The translations under genes were made by a program, and so were the position numbers. From NCBI GenBank assembly GCA_023662835.1, contig JAMPII010000002.1:1-64000 (forward strand): 64,000 nt of DNA, in the 5' to 3' direction. A model generated the notes under the pieces. That model was not told the origin of the DNA. It saw nothing but the letters and a program-made list of their open reading frames with translations, and ran no database searches. The stretch is from Muribaculaceae bacterium. Its GTDB lineage: Bacteria > Bacteroidota > Bacteroidia > Bacteroidales > Muribaculaceae. Of this stretch, positions 1 through 8,403 are shown one piece after another; positions within the stretch are counted from its first letter, which is position 1, and each line of letters begins with the position of its first letter.

Positions 1-298
1 CCCTCCAAGCCAGCGACCCCAGCGGCCCTGAAATTTTATGATATGGGCCCTAAGAGCCATCCTTAACTGTATTATGTGACGGGCTCTTAAAGTTCATGGA
101 TTATTCCCGTCCTAGGCTAAAGTGTCAGCGCTAACCTAAATCCTGTGTAACGTCCTGAACATCGACTACCATTGGTGTCATCGTGGCCTGAAATTTACTC
201 ACAGTCAATTACTGTGCCGTCATTGTAAGCCCGATTATCGATAAAACTATAAAAAAGATTGCCCGATTCTTTTTTTGTGACATGATTGGATGTAAAGC
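1..298. other. Left-edge region without a recognisable complete gene
   Basis: No convincing gene is seen here. One plus-strand frame reads open from the window edge to a stop near position 66, and another short frame near 135-240 ends in a Cys/His-rich stretch (CRHCKPDYR, then stop). Either could be the tail of a gene or a decayed mobile-element fragment, but neither has a start, adequate length or a family I recognise. A short inverted pair TAAGAGCC (50-57) / GGCTCTTA (83-90) is present. Nothing else stands out. Confidence 0.4.
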
Positions 299-326
299 GG
301 AGGGTGTGCCGTCGGGCACACCCTCC
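299..326 (-). terminator. Strong hairpin after the S9 peptidase gene
   Basis: A perfect 12-bp stem (299-310 with 315-326) closes a four-base GTCG loop, beginning 20 nt after the stop codon of the minus-strand S9 peptidase. On the minus strand only a short CTTTAC tract follows rather than a long U-run, so it is either an intrinsic terminator with a weak tail or a 3'-stabilising hairpin. Confidence 0.65.
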
Positions 327-346
327 TATAGTTCAAGTTAATTATT

Positions 347-2464
347 TTACTGTTCGGGAGACGGTTTAAGCCAGCGGTCGAGCCAGCGGAAGAATACACG
401 CTGCCAAAGAATTGCATTCTGTGGTTTGAGAATCCAATGGTTCTCGTCGGGGAAGATGAGCATCTCGGCCGGCACTCCGCGCAATCGGGCTGCGTTGAAG
501 GCCATCATTCCTTGCGAGGCAAGAATGCGGAAGTCGTATTCGCCGTGGGTGATCAGGATCGGCGCTGTCCATTTGTCAACGAATTTGTGGGGTGAGTTGG
601 CAAACGAACGTTGTGCAATGGGGTTCGACTTGTCCCAGAACGGGCCGCCGAGGTCCCAGTTGGCGAACCACATCTCCTCGGTTTCCAAATACTGGGCTTC
701 GGTGTTGAATATGCCGGCGTGGGCAACCAGGCAGGCAAAACGATTATCGTGGTTACCGGCAAGCCAATAAACTGAGAAGCCTCCGTAGCTGGCACCTACC
801 GCACCGATGTGGGCAGCATCAACGTAGGAGCGCTGCTTGACGTAGTCGACTGCACTTAAATAGTCGCGCATGTTTTGCCCCCCGTAATCGCCCGAAATCT
901 GTGCGTTCCATTCTGTTCCGAAGCCGGGTAGGCCGCGGCGGTTTGGCGCTATGACAATATATCCTTTTGCTGCCATAAGTGCCAGATTCCAACGGAAACT
1001 CCAGAATTGGCTGACTGCCGATTGGGGACCGCCTTGGCAATACAGTATTGCCGGATATTGTTTGTTAGCGTCGAAATTGGGCGGAAGAAGCACCCATGTG
1101 AGCATCTCTTTGCCGTCGGTGGTGGGTACCATTACTTTTTCAACTGTAGGCATCTTTATCTTTGCCAGCAGCTCGGTGTTCACGTTTGTCAAGGCAATAG
1201 GCGCTGTATCGGTGTTCGTCACCTTATACACCTCGTTAGGGCTTAGCAACGAATGAGCCATTGTGATTACGCTGCCGTCGGGCAGGGGCGACAAGCTCTG
1301 ATAGTCGCAAAGACCTTCAGCAATAACTTTGATTGTACGGTCGAGGCTAACGTTGAACACAGGTTTAACGCCGTTGCGATAGGCTAGGAAAAATAGCGAT
1401 GCGCCATCGGGTGCCCATGCAATCTCGTCGACAGTATAATCCCAGTCGGCTGTGAGATCGGTTTTCTCACCCGAGGTCATGTTCATTACGAAAATGCGGT
1501 TTTTATCACTTTCATATCCGTCGTGCTCCATTGACAGCCACGCCAGCTTGCTTCCGTCGGGCGAGAACACTGGGTTGGTGTCGTAGCCCATCATTCCTTC
1601 TGTTAGGTTACGGGTAGATTTATCGGCAAGTGAGTAGAGGTACAAGTCGGAGTTGGTTGATACGGCATACTCCATTCCTGTTTTTTTTCGCGATACATAA
1701 ACGAGCGATTTTCCGTCGGGAGCCCATGCTATCGACTCGATGCCGCCAAATGGCTTCATTGGTGACTCATATGGTTCGTCGGCCATAATATCTTCAACAG
1801 AAGTAACTGTTTTGCCGTTGAATTCGCCGATAAAGGGGTGGGGTATTTCAGTAACCCACTCGTCCCAATGCTTGTACATCAGGTCGTCGATAATGCGACC
1901 GGTAGCTTTAGGCAGATCTGGATATACATCTTGGGCAGTGCGGGCATATTTAACGTTGGCAATCATTACGATATGCTTTTCGTCAGGACTGATACGGAAA
2001 CCGCTGATGCCATTCTCGCATTCATAAATACACAGCCGGTTGCTTCCGTCGGCATTCATTGTCCAAAGCTGGCCGTGGCCATTCTCGTCAGGGTAGATAA
2101 ACGCTATTTTGTTGCCACCGTCAAACCAGTGGGCGTTCTGCTCCGATTTAGCAGTATTGGTAATGCGTTTTGTATCGCTACCGTCGGGATTCATCACCCA
2201 AAGTTCCGTGTTCGATTTGTTTTGTTCAACACTTTCCCAGGCAACTGAAAAAAGAACTTTCGAGCCGTCAGGGTTGGCAACAGGTGATGTAACCCTGCCG
2301 AACGCTTCAAGAACCGAATCGGTGTAGCATCCGTTCGACACATCGATGTCAGGTTGTCCGATTATCGGCTGCTGATTAGCTCCTGAATCTGATTGACAGG
2401 CTGTTGCGCCGGCTAGCAAAGCAGATGCGGCCATGATAGATGTTAATGAATTAGAAGTTTTCAT
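347..2464 (-). CDS. S9 family prolyl oligopeptidase, DPP5-like lipoprotein
   Basis: This 705-residue protein is a serine exopeptidase of the S9 (DPP4/DPP5/acylaminoacyl peptidase) family, which removes dipeptides from peptides outside the cytoplasm. The N-terminus is a hydrophobic signal ending in ATAC around residue 23, compatible with a lipoprotein signal. Residues about 50-410 hold repeated DGS-type blades typical of a TolB/WD40-like beta-propeller. The C-terminal alpha/beta hydrolase domain carries the nucleophile motif GASYGG (Ser about 559), the acid in HGEYDFR (Asp about 644) and the base in DENHW (His about 676), so the triad is intact. The HGEYDFR and PDENHW contexts favour the DPP5 type over DPP4. 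It is monocistronic, followed by a hairpin, and divergent from the leucine-rich-repeat gene. The exact peptide specificity is inferred. Confidence 0.92.
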   Translation of the reverse strand: MKTSNSLTSIMAASALLAGATACQSDSGANQQPIIGQPDIDVSNGCYTDSVLEAFGRVTSPVANPDGSKVLFSVAWESVEQNKSNTELWVMNPDGSDTKRITNTAKSEQNAHWFDGGNKIAFIYPDENGHGQLWTMNADGSNRLCIYECENGISGFRISPDEKHIVMIANVKYARTAQDVYPDLPKATGRIIDDLMYKHWDEWVTEIPHPFIGEFNGKTVTSVEDIMADEPYESPMKPFGGIESIAWAPDGKSLVYVSRKKTGMEYAVSTNSDLYLYSLADKSTRNLTEGMMGYDTNPVFSPDGSKLAWLSMEHDGYESDKNRIFVMNMTSGEKTDLTADWDYTVDEIAWAPDGASLFFLAYRNGVKPVFNVSLDRTIKVIAEGLCDYQSLSPLPDGSVITMAHSLLSPNEVYKVTNTDTAPIALTNVNTELLAKIKMPTVEKVMVPTTDGKEMLTWVLLPPNFDANKQYPAILYCQGGPQSAVSQFWSFRWNLALMAAKGYIVIAPNRRGLPGFGTEWNAQISGDYGGQNMRDYLSAVDYVKQRSYVDAAHIGAVGASYGGFSVYWLAGNHDNRFACLVAHAGIFNTEAQYLETEEMWFANWDLGGPFWDKSNPIAQRSFANSPHKFVDKWTAPILITHGEYDFRILASQGMMAFNAARLRGVPAEMLIFPDENHWILKPQNAILWQRVFFRWLDRWLKPSPEQ

Positions 2465-2496
2465 ATATGAATGTAAGGATGTGAAAATTCATAGCG

Positions 2497-2528
2497 CGAA
2501 TATACAAATAAATCGTGCCAACTGCAAA
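2497..2528 (-). promoter_or_regulatory. Probable promoter of the S9 peptidase
   Basis: On the minus strand TTTG (2525-2528) and TATATTCG (2497-2504) are separated by 20 nt, matching the Bacteroidota -33/-7 layout with one mismatch in the -7 element (TAnnTTTG). The ATG is at 2464, giving a leader of about 25-30 nt. Between the two elements lies TTGGCACG (2514-2521), discussed as a sigma-54-like half element. Confidence 0.5.
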
Positions 2529-2641
2529 TGCTCGCCTCTTAACATCTTGAGTGTTATTTCAAAAAAATTAACTCAGCTAAAACCTTTTTTCGTTCACGTT
2601 GTTCTAGAAGTATAAAAACATTAATTCACTCAACTATTACA

Positions 2642-3706
2642 ATGTTTATGAAAAAAGCTTTATTAATGATTGCCATCATGCTGGGTAGCGTGACAGCTTT
2701 CGCACAGAAAATGAACAAGGCCGAGGTTAAACAGTTACAGAACTTCGTAGCTCAAACTTCAGAAAAAGGCGGTACTAACGGCGAAGCCTTGAAAATTGTT
2801 GATATGAGCGCACCTTCAACCTGGGAGGGCATCACAGTGGAAAACGGCCGCGTTGTCGCTATCAACTGGAAAGATAAACATCTCGCAGGTAATCTCGACC
2901 TTTCCGGCTTCACAGCCTTGAAGAAAGTTGATGTATCGCGTAATGCTCTTACATCACTCAACGTAACAGGCGATGCAGCGCTGGTTGAACTTAACGCATC
3001 GCGTAACAAAATCACCACTCTAACTCTTGAAGGAAACACCGCTCTGACAAAACTTACAATTTATCGTAACCGCATTTCCGACATTGACATCACAGGCACC
3101 CCGCTCATCGAAAACCTCAACTGCTCGAACAACCTGTTTGTTGAACTCTCGGTTGCTAATGCAACTCGCCTGAAAACCCTTAACTGCCAGGGTTGCCACC
3201 TGGAAGCACTTAACGTTCAGGGATGTTCAGCATTGCGTAACCTATATTGCGGCTACAATAAGCTGGCTTCGATTAACCTCAGCGGTGTTGAAAGCCTTAC
3301 AAACTTCAATATCGACGATAATGAAATCGACAACTTGATTATTTCGTCGCTCCCGTCGCTGTCGACATTCATCTGCTCCGACAACAGAATGCAGAACCTC
3401 TCGCTCCGCGACTGCAAGAACCTGCTTGATCTGGTATGCTCGTACAACAACCTGACATCGTTCACCCTTGAAGGTTGCCCAAATGTTCAATACATCGACT
3501 GCTCGTACAACGACCTTACCAACCTGTATTTGCCTAATCTGGCCTTCTTGCAGCGCTTAATCTGTAACAACAATCAGTTGACAATGCTCGATGTATCGTT
3601 CGACTCCGCTCTTACCTACATCAACTGCCGCTACAACTACATCACCGATTTCCGTCTCGTTGGCTGTGAAAACCTCAATATGGTGGCTTGCCAGTGGAAT
3701 TACTAA
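2642..3706 (+). CDS. Secreted leucine-rich repeat protein
   Basis: A 354-residue exported protein. A signal peptide covers about the first 22 residues (ending AFAQ); ATG at 2648 (MKKALL) is an equally good start. Residues about 55-90 contain W-G-I-T-V..GRV...L-G, like the cap preceding LRR solenoids. From there to the end run about a dozen repeats of 20-22 residues with pattern L..L.C..N.L, many with Cys at the core position, typical of the asparagine/cysteine-ladder LRRs of Bacteroidota surface proteins. No C-terminal sorting domain or membrane anchor is visible, so it is probably periplasmic or released. The ligand is unknown; LRR solenoids generally bind proteins or glycans. It is monocistronic with a strong terminator behind it. 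I see no clear -33/-7 promoter upstream. Confidence 0.85.
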   Translation: MFMKKALLMIAIMLGSVTAFAQKMNKAEVKQLQNFVAQTSEKGGTNGEALKIVDMSAPSTWEGITVENGRVVAINWKDKHLAGNLDLSGFTALKKVDVSRNALTSLNVTGDAALVELNASRNKITTLTLEGNTALTKLTIYRNRISDIDITGTPLIENLNCSNNLFVELSVANATRLKTLNCQGCHLEALNVQGCSALRNLYCGYNKLASINLSGVESLTNFNIDDNEIDNLIISSLPSLSTFICSDNRMQNLSLRDCKNLLDLVCSYNNLTSFTLEGCPNVQYIDCSYNDLTNLYLPNLAFLQRLICNNNQLTMLDVSFDSALTYINCRYNYITDFRLVGCENLNMVACQWNY

Positions 3707-3773
3707 TTCGGCAAAAATTCAACAATAAGCTTTTTACAGTAGCGGAAACCGCTTGCAACATGATTAAATAAAG

Positions 3774-3814
3774 AATCCGGACGGTGCTTATGGCATCGTC
3801 CGGATTAGCTTTTT
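3774..3814 (+). terminator. Intrinsic terminator after the LRR gene
   Basis: A 14-bp stem (3774-3787 with 3793-3806, one G-T wobble) with a five-base loop is followed by T-rich sequence with five Ts at 3810-3814. It lies between convergent genes, the LRR gene on plus and the FadL-type gene on minus, and may serve both. Confidence 0.85.
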
Positions 3815-3830
3815 AGTTACCTTTCTTTTC

Positions 3831-5204
3831 TCAGAAACAGTAGGATATTCCCAATGAACCTGAAATGGCGTGGAGTTTATAGTCGGCAACAAATGGTTGT
3901 GCTTGAATAGCGTCGACGGATGGCTTCAATGCAGAAGGGAGTTGTCCGGATGCAACCATGCCTGCAATTGTTGAGGCGATAACGTCGGTTTGCGGGCAAC
4001 TAACATTTTTCATGCCTGTTCCATGAACATAAAGGACACATAAGTCGATAGACAAATTCGGTATGGGGCGGAATGAAAAGCCTGCGCTTGGTTCTAGTTT
4101 TGTCATGGCGGGTGTTTCGGGGTTATAGTAGTTCTTGTCGACCGGAGGAAGATCGACGATGAATCCCAAACGCACATCGAAACGCTTTGTGAGTTCGTAT
4201 TCGCCACCTAGACGGAATGTGAGCGAGTTGTGGTAGTTTTTGCGGATTCTCTGATCGGGAGCTTGGTCGGAATTGAAGTCGATAAACAGTTCGTTGTAGC
4301 TTTTCCAACCGGTCATTGCAACGTCGAAAGCCAATTTCAGTCGTTCGGTAGTATAATATGAGGTTCCTACAGTGAGTACCCAAGGCATCGGCATCGATGC
4401 TTTAAACTGTGTGTTAAGCGCGTTCAGATAGTTCTTGAGAATGTTCTCAGCCTCTTCGCTTGTGTATACGGCCGATGCGTCGCCGGTTTTTACTTTCAAC
4501 TTCTGCTCGGTGCGGAACGATGCGCCTACACTCCACTTCTTATTAATATCATATAGAACTCCGATATTAGCTCCCCAGCATACTTCCGACGAACCCTTAA
4601 TGTTTACCGACGCAGGACAATCGGTCGACTCATATGGAAGCCCGTTGAGAGAGCCCAGCAGGCGGGTTGTTGCTGCTGTGGTGATTCCTTTGTTCAAATC
4701 GACATCGCCCCACGACATCATTAGTCCGGCACCCACCGACAGGTTGGGCAATATTCGCCAAGAGAGAGTTGGTTGCAGGGTGTATGATTTCAGGTTTACG
4801 TCCTGATTCAACAGTGCGCCGGGCCAATTCTTGCCCCAGTCGATACTGCTACCGTAAGGAATATACATGGCCACTCCCGCTTTTAAATTGTCGTAGATGC
4901 TGAATCCGATCGATGCCATGAATGGTGTGCTTACATTCGAAGCGTTGCTGTAGCTTTTGCCGTCGGGCAGGGTAGCTGTTACTTTTGGCGACAACGCATT
5001 GATTGAAGCTGAAAAACTTAATGTATTGTTCATAAACGCCATGCCGGCAGGATTAAAGAACATACTTTCTGATTTGAGTTTCTGAGCAACACCTGTGTGC
5101 GCCATACCTCCCTGTTTTGCACTTAATGTGTTCACTTGATAACCTTCGGCCCAGGCTCCGGCGAATAAACATGCCGCAAAAGCCGACAGAATTAATCTCT
5201 TCAT
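3831..5204 (-). CDS. FadL/OmpP1/TodX family outer membrane transporter
   Basis: A 457-residue outer-membrane beta-barrel protein of the OmpP1/FadL/TodX family, which passes hydrophobic compounds such as long-chain fatty acids across the outer membrane. A signal peptide of about 19 residues ends in AWA. The mature N-terminus (EGYQVNTLSAKQGGMAHTG) has the family hatch-like sequence, followed by the NPAGMA motif near residue 53. The remainder alternates short strands and turns, and the last residue is Phe, as expected for a barrel recognised by the BAM machinery. Length is normal for the family. The gene stands alone, between the LRR terminator and the divergent chromate transporter operon. Substrate is inferred from the family only. 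Confidence 0.9.
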   Translation of the reverse strand: MKRLILSAFAACLFAGAWAEGYQVNTLSAKQGGMAHTGVAQKLKSESMFFNPAGMAFMNNTLSFSASINALSPKVTATLPDGKSYSNASNVSTPFMASIGFSIYDNLKAGVAMYIPYGSSIDWGKNWPGALLNQDVNLKSYTLQPTLSWRILPNLSVGAGLMMSWGDVDLNKGITTAATTRLLGSLNGLPYESTDCPASVNIKGSSEVCWGANIGVLYDINKKWSVGASFRTEQKLKVKTGDASAVYTSEEAENILKNYLNALNTQFKASMPMPWVLTVGTSYYTTERLKLAFDVAMTGWKSYNELFIDFNSDQAPDQRIRKNYHNSLTFRLGGEYELTKRFDVRLGFIVDLPPVDKNYYNPETPAMTKLEPSAGFSFRPIPNLSIDLCVLYVHGTGMKNVSCPQTDVIASTIAGMVASGQLPSALKPSVDAIQAQPFVADYKLHAISGSLGISYCF

Positions 5205-5231
5205 TTGTTATATGTTTGGTTAAACTGGCAA

Positions 5232-5239
5232 CAAAGATA
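5232..5239 (-). promoter_or_regulatory. -7 element for the FadL-type gene
   Basis: TATCTTTG on the minus strand, 27 nt before the ATG at 5204, matches the Bacteroidota -7 consensus TAnnTTTG. The expected -33 TTTG position reads TTTT, so the assignment rests mainly on the -7 element. Confidence 0.5.
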
Positions 5240-5367
5240 TATGATTTATTATTAAAACTGGCAATATTGAGGTAAAAATGGCAATATACACCGAAAAACA
5301 GAACAATTTTGGGCTTGTATAGATGTGGTTAAACAAGAAGTGGCGAATATATGTCGCCGAAAATGGT

Positions 5368-5375
5368 TATATTTG
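5368..5375 (+). promoter_or_regulatory. -7 element of the chromate transporter operon
   Basis: TATATTTG matches TAnnTTTG exactly and ends 20 nt before the ATG at 5396. Because transcription would begin about 5-8 nt downstream, it excludes the more upstream in-frame ATG at 5351 and decides the start. A clear -33 TTTG is not seen. Confidence 0.5.
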
Positions 5376-5395
5376 CAGGCCAAAATACGACGGAT

Positions 5396-5983
5396 ATGAA
5401 AGAAGAAAATGAAAATAGTGACGCCAGGTTGTATTGGCAACTGTTTTTGACGTTTCTCAAAATAGGTGCATTCACTTTCGGAGGCGGATGGGCTATGATA
5501 TCTATAATCGAGCGGGAAATTGTTGATAATAAGCATTGGATTACTCGCGAGGAATTTCTCGATTTGCTGGCTTTGTCGCAGTCGTTGCCGGGAATTCTGG
5601 CCGTGAATATATCTGTATCGATTGGCGACCGTTTACGGGGAATTCGCGGTAGCATTGTTGCCGCTGCCGGAACAATTTTACCATCGTTTCTGATAATTTT
5701 GGCAGTCGCTGTATTTCTTACTCCCGAAATCATTAAGAACAATCGTGTTGTAAGCGCTATATTCACCGGTATTCGTCCGTGTGTGGTGGCTTTAATAATA
5801 GCCCCTGTGATTACTTCTGCCCGGTCGGCAAATATAGGTTGGCGAACGGTTTGGATCCCTATAGTTGTAGCAGCTGCGATAGCGGCAGGTTGTAATCCTA
5901 TAGCCTTTATTGTAGTCGGAGCATTGGCTGGGTGGGGATGGTTATCGCGCAAAGAGTCGAATCAAAGAATTCAGAAAAATTAA
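5396..5983 (+). CDS. Chromate transporter family subunit (N-terminal half type)
   Basis: A 195-residue, strongly hydrophobic protein of the CHR (chromate ion transporter) superfamily in its short, single-domain form. Two such proteins encoded side by side normally form the transporter as a heterodimer. The family signature FTFGGGWAMI followed by an acidic E-R-E segment is near residues 29-45, and the second signature around SLPGILAVN follows. About five to six membrane segments are visible. The start at 5396 (MKEENEN) is chosen because a -7 promoter element lies over the upstream ATG. The next CHR gene follows after 4 nt. Chromate export is the family assignment; in Bacteroidota the physiological anion has not been settled. 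Confidence 0.88.
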   Translation: MKEENENSDARLYWQLFLTFLKIGAFTFGGGWAMISIIEREIVDNKHWITREEFLDLLALSQSLPGILAVNISVSIGDRLRGIRGSIVAAAGTILPSFLIILAVAVFLTPEIIKNNRVVSAIFTGIRPCVVALIIAPVITSARSANIGWRTVWIPIVVAAAIAAGCNPIAFIVVGALAGWGWLSRKESNQRIQKN

Positions 5984-5987
5984 AAGT

Positions 5988-6518
5988 ATGGCGGTATACA
6001 TTAAATTAATATGGGCCTATCTGAAAATAGGATTGTTCGGCTTCGGTGGTGGATATGCCATGCTGGCTCTGATTCAGCGCGAAGTTGTTGAGCCGGGATG
6101 GATAACAGACCAAACTTTCACCGATATCGTTGCCGTGTCGCAGATGACTCCAGGCCCGATAGGAATAAACAGCGCCACATATATCGGTTATGTCGTAACT
6201 GGCAATGTGTTAGGCTCGATAGTAGCAACACTTACGGTTGTGTTGCCGTCATTTCTGCTTGTGTTGTACGCAGGACATTTCATTCAACGTCATAAAAACT
6301 CAGTTGCCATACGAGGAATTTTCATAGGGCTTCGTCCGGTTGTGATAGGACTGATTGCTTCGGCGGCGCTACTTCTGATGAACCGTCAAAATTTTACCGA
6401 TCTGAGTTGGAGTGTAGTTATTTGCGGTGTGTCGTTAGCAACAGTGCTTTTTACGCGCATTCATCCGATTTTTATTATTTGTGTGGCCGGAGTTGCCGGT
6501 TTACTAATATATTATTGA
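5988..6518 (+). CDS. Chromate transporter family subunit (second half type)
   Basis: A 176-residue inner-membrane protein homologous to its upstream neighbour. It carries the same two CHR signatures, LFGFGGGYAM near residue 16 and SQMTPGPIGINSATYIGY near residue 50, the second being the canonical form of the C-terminal CHR half. Together with the preceding gene it should make an antiparallel two-subunit anion transporter. Only 2 nt separate its stop codon from the folC start, so the three genes are probably cotranscribed, though a functional tie to folate is not evident. Confidence 0.9.
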   Translation: MAVYIKLIWAYLKIGLFGFGGGYAMLALIQREVVEPGWITDQTFTDIVAVSQMTPGPIGINSATYIGYVVTGNVLGSIVATLTVVLPSFLLVLYAGHFIQRHKNSVAIRGIFIGLRPVVIGLIASAALLLMNRQNFTDLSWSVVICGVSLATVLFTRIHPIFIICVAGVAGLLIYY

Positions 6519-6520
6519 AA

Positions 6521-7822
6521 ATGACATATCAGGAAGCTACTGAATATTTATATACCCAAGTGTCGATGTTTCAGATGGTTGGAGCGTCGGCTTACAAGCC
6601 TGGACTGGATACATCGCTTGAACTTGACCGACTTTTCGGCAATTGCCACAACAAATTTAGGTCGATACATATAGCAGGTACCAATGGAAAAGGATCAACA
6701 GCTCACACTCTGGCTGCCATTCTTCAATCAGCCGGTTACAAAACCGGCCTATACACGTCGCCACATTTAGTCGATTTTCGAGAACGCATACGCGTTGACG
6801 GTCGCATGATAAGCCAAGAGGCAGTGGTTGACTTCGTTAGTCGCTACCGGAAAATGCTAGATTGCGGCGAGGTAAAATGCCAGCGCCCATCATTCTTCGA
6901 ACTCACGATGGTTATGGCCTTCGAGTATTTCGCAGCTGAGGGTGTTGATGTGGCTGTGATAGAAACCGGGCTAGGTGGACGTCTCGATAGTACGAACATA
7001 ATCACTCCGGAACTTTGTGTGATTACAAATATATCGTTCGACCACATGCAATTTTTAGGTAACACACTAGAAGCCATTGCATCTGAAAAGGCCGGAATTA
7101 TTAAGAAGGATATTCCCGTTGTTGTAGGCGAAGCGGGCGGAGCATCGGTAAGGAAAGTATTTGTCGATAGAGCCGATTCGGTAGGTGCACCAATTGTATT
7201 CGCATCTGATTGCCAATGCTACGAAAAGGCGTTGCCCGACGGCGATAGGATCGTTTACACAAATACCCACTATGGTAATATAATAGGCCAATTGACTGGC
7301 GACTGCCAGAAGCTGAATACTGCAACTATATTAACCGCTATAACGGAGTTGGCAAAACGCAACTTTACATTCTCTGCTAAAGATGTTGCAAATGGTTTCG
7401 CTAACGTGTGTCAACTTACAGGATTGGCTGGACGCTGGATGAAAGTTGCTGATAAACCTCTTACCATATGCGACACCGGCCATAACGAAGGAGGATGGCA
7501 ATATATCAGCGCTCAACTCAAACGCCACCAAGGCGGGCGGCGTATGATATTAGGATTTGTGTCTGACAAAGATGTTGCTCACATATTGGATCTGATGCCG
7601 GATAACAATACAACATATTATTTCACTCGTGCTTCGGTGGAAAGAGCTATGGATCAGAATAGATTAGCCGAATTGGCATTCTCTCATGGCCTTAAAGGTG
7701 TAGCATATTCTACTGTGTCAGAGGCTTATGAGGCAGCCCTAGCCGAATCATCACCCGAAGATCTGATATTTATAGGTGGGAGTACGTTTGTTGTAGCTGA
7801 TTTCCTAAAAAATTATAGTTAA
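6521..7822 (+). CDS. folC: Bifunctional folylpolyglutamate/dihydrofolate synthase
   Basis: A 433-residue Mur-ligase-family enzyme that adds glutamate to dihydropteroate (making dihydrofolate) and extends the polyglutamate tail of folates in the cytoplasm. The ATP-binding P-loop GTNGKGS is at residues 53-59, followed by the TSPHL folate/substrate motif and E-T-G-L-G-G-R-L-D-S-T-N near residues 150-161, typical of FolC. The C-terminal glutamate ligase domain includes the DTGHNEGG segment. Length is typical. The start at 6521 is the first ATG after the upstream stop and gives the normal N-terminus; longer readings overlap the chromate transporter gene. A terminator follows at once. Confidence 0.95.
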   Translation: MTYQEATEYLYTQVSMFQMVGASAYKPGLDTSLELDRLFGNCHNKFRSIHIAGTNGKGSTAHTLAAILQSAGYKTGLYTSPHLVDFRERIRVDGRMISQEAVVDFVSRYRKMLDCGEVKCQRPSFFELTMVMAFEYFAAEGVDVAVIETGLGGRLDSTNIITPELCVITNISFDHMQFLGNTLEAIASEKAGIIKKDIPVVVGEAGGASVRKVFVDRADSVGAPIVFASDCQCYEKALPDGDRIVYTNTHYGNIIGQLTGDCQKLNTATILTAITELAKRNFTFSAKDVANGFANVCQLTGLAGRWMKVADKPLTICDTGHNEGGWQYISAQLKRHQGGRRMILGFVSDKDVAHILDLMPDNNTTYYFTRASVERAMDQNRLAELAFSHGLKGVAYSTVSEAYEAALAESSPEDLIFIGGSTFVVADFLKNYS

Positions 7823-7839
7823 ACGGTAATTAAAATGGT

Positions 7840-7870
7840 TTTTGCCGTGACGGCAAAATTCTTTTTTTTT
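7840..7870 (+). terminator. Intrinsic terminator after folC
   Basis: An 8-bp stem TTTTGCCG/CGGCAAAA (7840-7847 with 7851-7858, TGA loop) is followed closely by nine Ts at 7862-7870. It ends the chrA-chrA-folC operon. Confidence 0.85.
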
Positions 7871-7878
7871 GAGAAAAA

Positions 7879-7910
7879 TTTGGCTGACGAGGCTTAAATA
7901 CGTAAATTTG
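7879..7910 (+). promoter_or_regulatory. Canonical Bacteroidota promoter for the DUF3127 gene
   Basis: TTTG (7879-7882, followed by G) and TAAATTTG (7903-7910) are separated by 20 nt, the textbook -33/-7 arrangement. The ATG at 7939 lies 28 nt downstream. Placed directly after the folC terminator, it makes the DUF3127 gene an independent unit. Confidence 0.8.
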
Positions 7911-7938
7911 AACTCAAAGAAAATCAAATCACAATAAA

Positions 7939-8319
7939 ATGGAAATAGAAGGAAAAATAATCATAGCACTCCCCGAACAGAGTGGCGTTTCCAAAGCTGG
8001 AAATAATTGGAAAAAACGCGAATATGTGCTCGAAACAATGGAAACATATCCCAAAAAAGTACATTTCGTATTGTTTGGCGACCGTGCCGACCAATATCCG
8101 CTATCGGTTGGCGAACAAATAAAATTAAGCTATGACATTAACAGCCGCGAGTTCAATGGCCGTTGGTACACCTCGATCGACGGATGGAAAGTTGAAAAAG
8201 GTGCAGCAACAGTTGCCACACCCCAACAACCGGCATACGGCGCAATGCCCGGAGTTCCGGTACCGCCCCCTGCCGCTCCCGATTTGACTTCCGATGCAAC
8301 TGACGACCTCCCGTTCTAA
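7939..8319 (+). CDS. DUF3127 domain protein with SSB-like acidic tip
   Basis: A 126-residue cytoplasmic protein. Residues 1-90 match the DUF3127 pattern (MEIEGKI..LPEQSG.SKAGNNWKKREYVLET), an OB-fold-like family common in Bacteroidota and their phages and of unknown biochemical role. Residues about 90-115 are a low-complexity linker rich in Pro, Ala and Gly. The protein ends in DATDDLPF, an acidic tip ending in Pro-Phe that closely resembles the C-terminal tip (DDDIPF type) through which single-strand DNA-binding proteins recruit repair and replication partners. The domain order OB-fold, flexible linker, acidic tip is that of SSB. A role in nucleic-acid binding is inference. It has its own promoter and terminator. 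Confidence 0.85.
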   Translation: MEIEGKIIIALPEQSGVSKAGNNWKKREYVLETMETYPKKVHFVLFGDRADQYPLSVGEQIKLSYDINSREFNGRWYTSIDGWKVEKGAATVATPQQPAYGAMPGVPVPPPAAPDLTSDATDDLPF

Positions 8320-8345
8320 ACTAGTGTAGAACAAAATATATAATA

Positions 8346-8383
8346 GGAGGACATTGAAGCCGTGTAAAACTTCAATGTCCTCC
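8346..8383. terminator. Bidirectional hairpin between convergent genes
   Basis: A perfect 14-bp stem (8346-8359 with 8370-8383) with a ten-base loop lies between the DUF3127 gene (plus) and the HMA gene (minus). No long T-run follows on either strand, so the tail is weak, but position and stem strength favour a shared terminator. Confidence 0.7.
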
Positions 8384-8403
8384 GTTGTGTATAGGCATTT
8401 ATT

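Noticed and set aside
5351..5395. Upstream ATG for the first chromate transporter subunit
   Set aside because: The -7 promoter element TATATTTG (5368-5375) lies over this extension, so transcription starts after it.
5329..5952. Long minus-strand open frame opposite the first chromate transporter gene
   Set aside because: Shadow of a real CHR gene; its composition (Ile/Ala/Thr-rich) reflects reverse-complement hydrophobic codons and no motif is seen.
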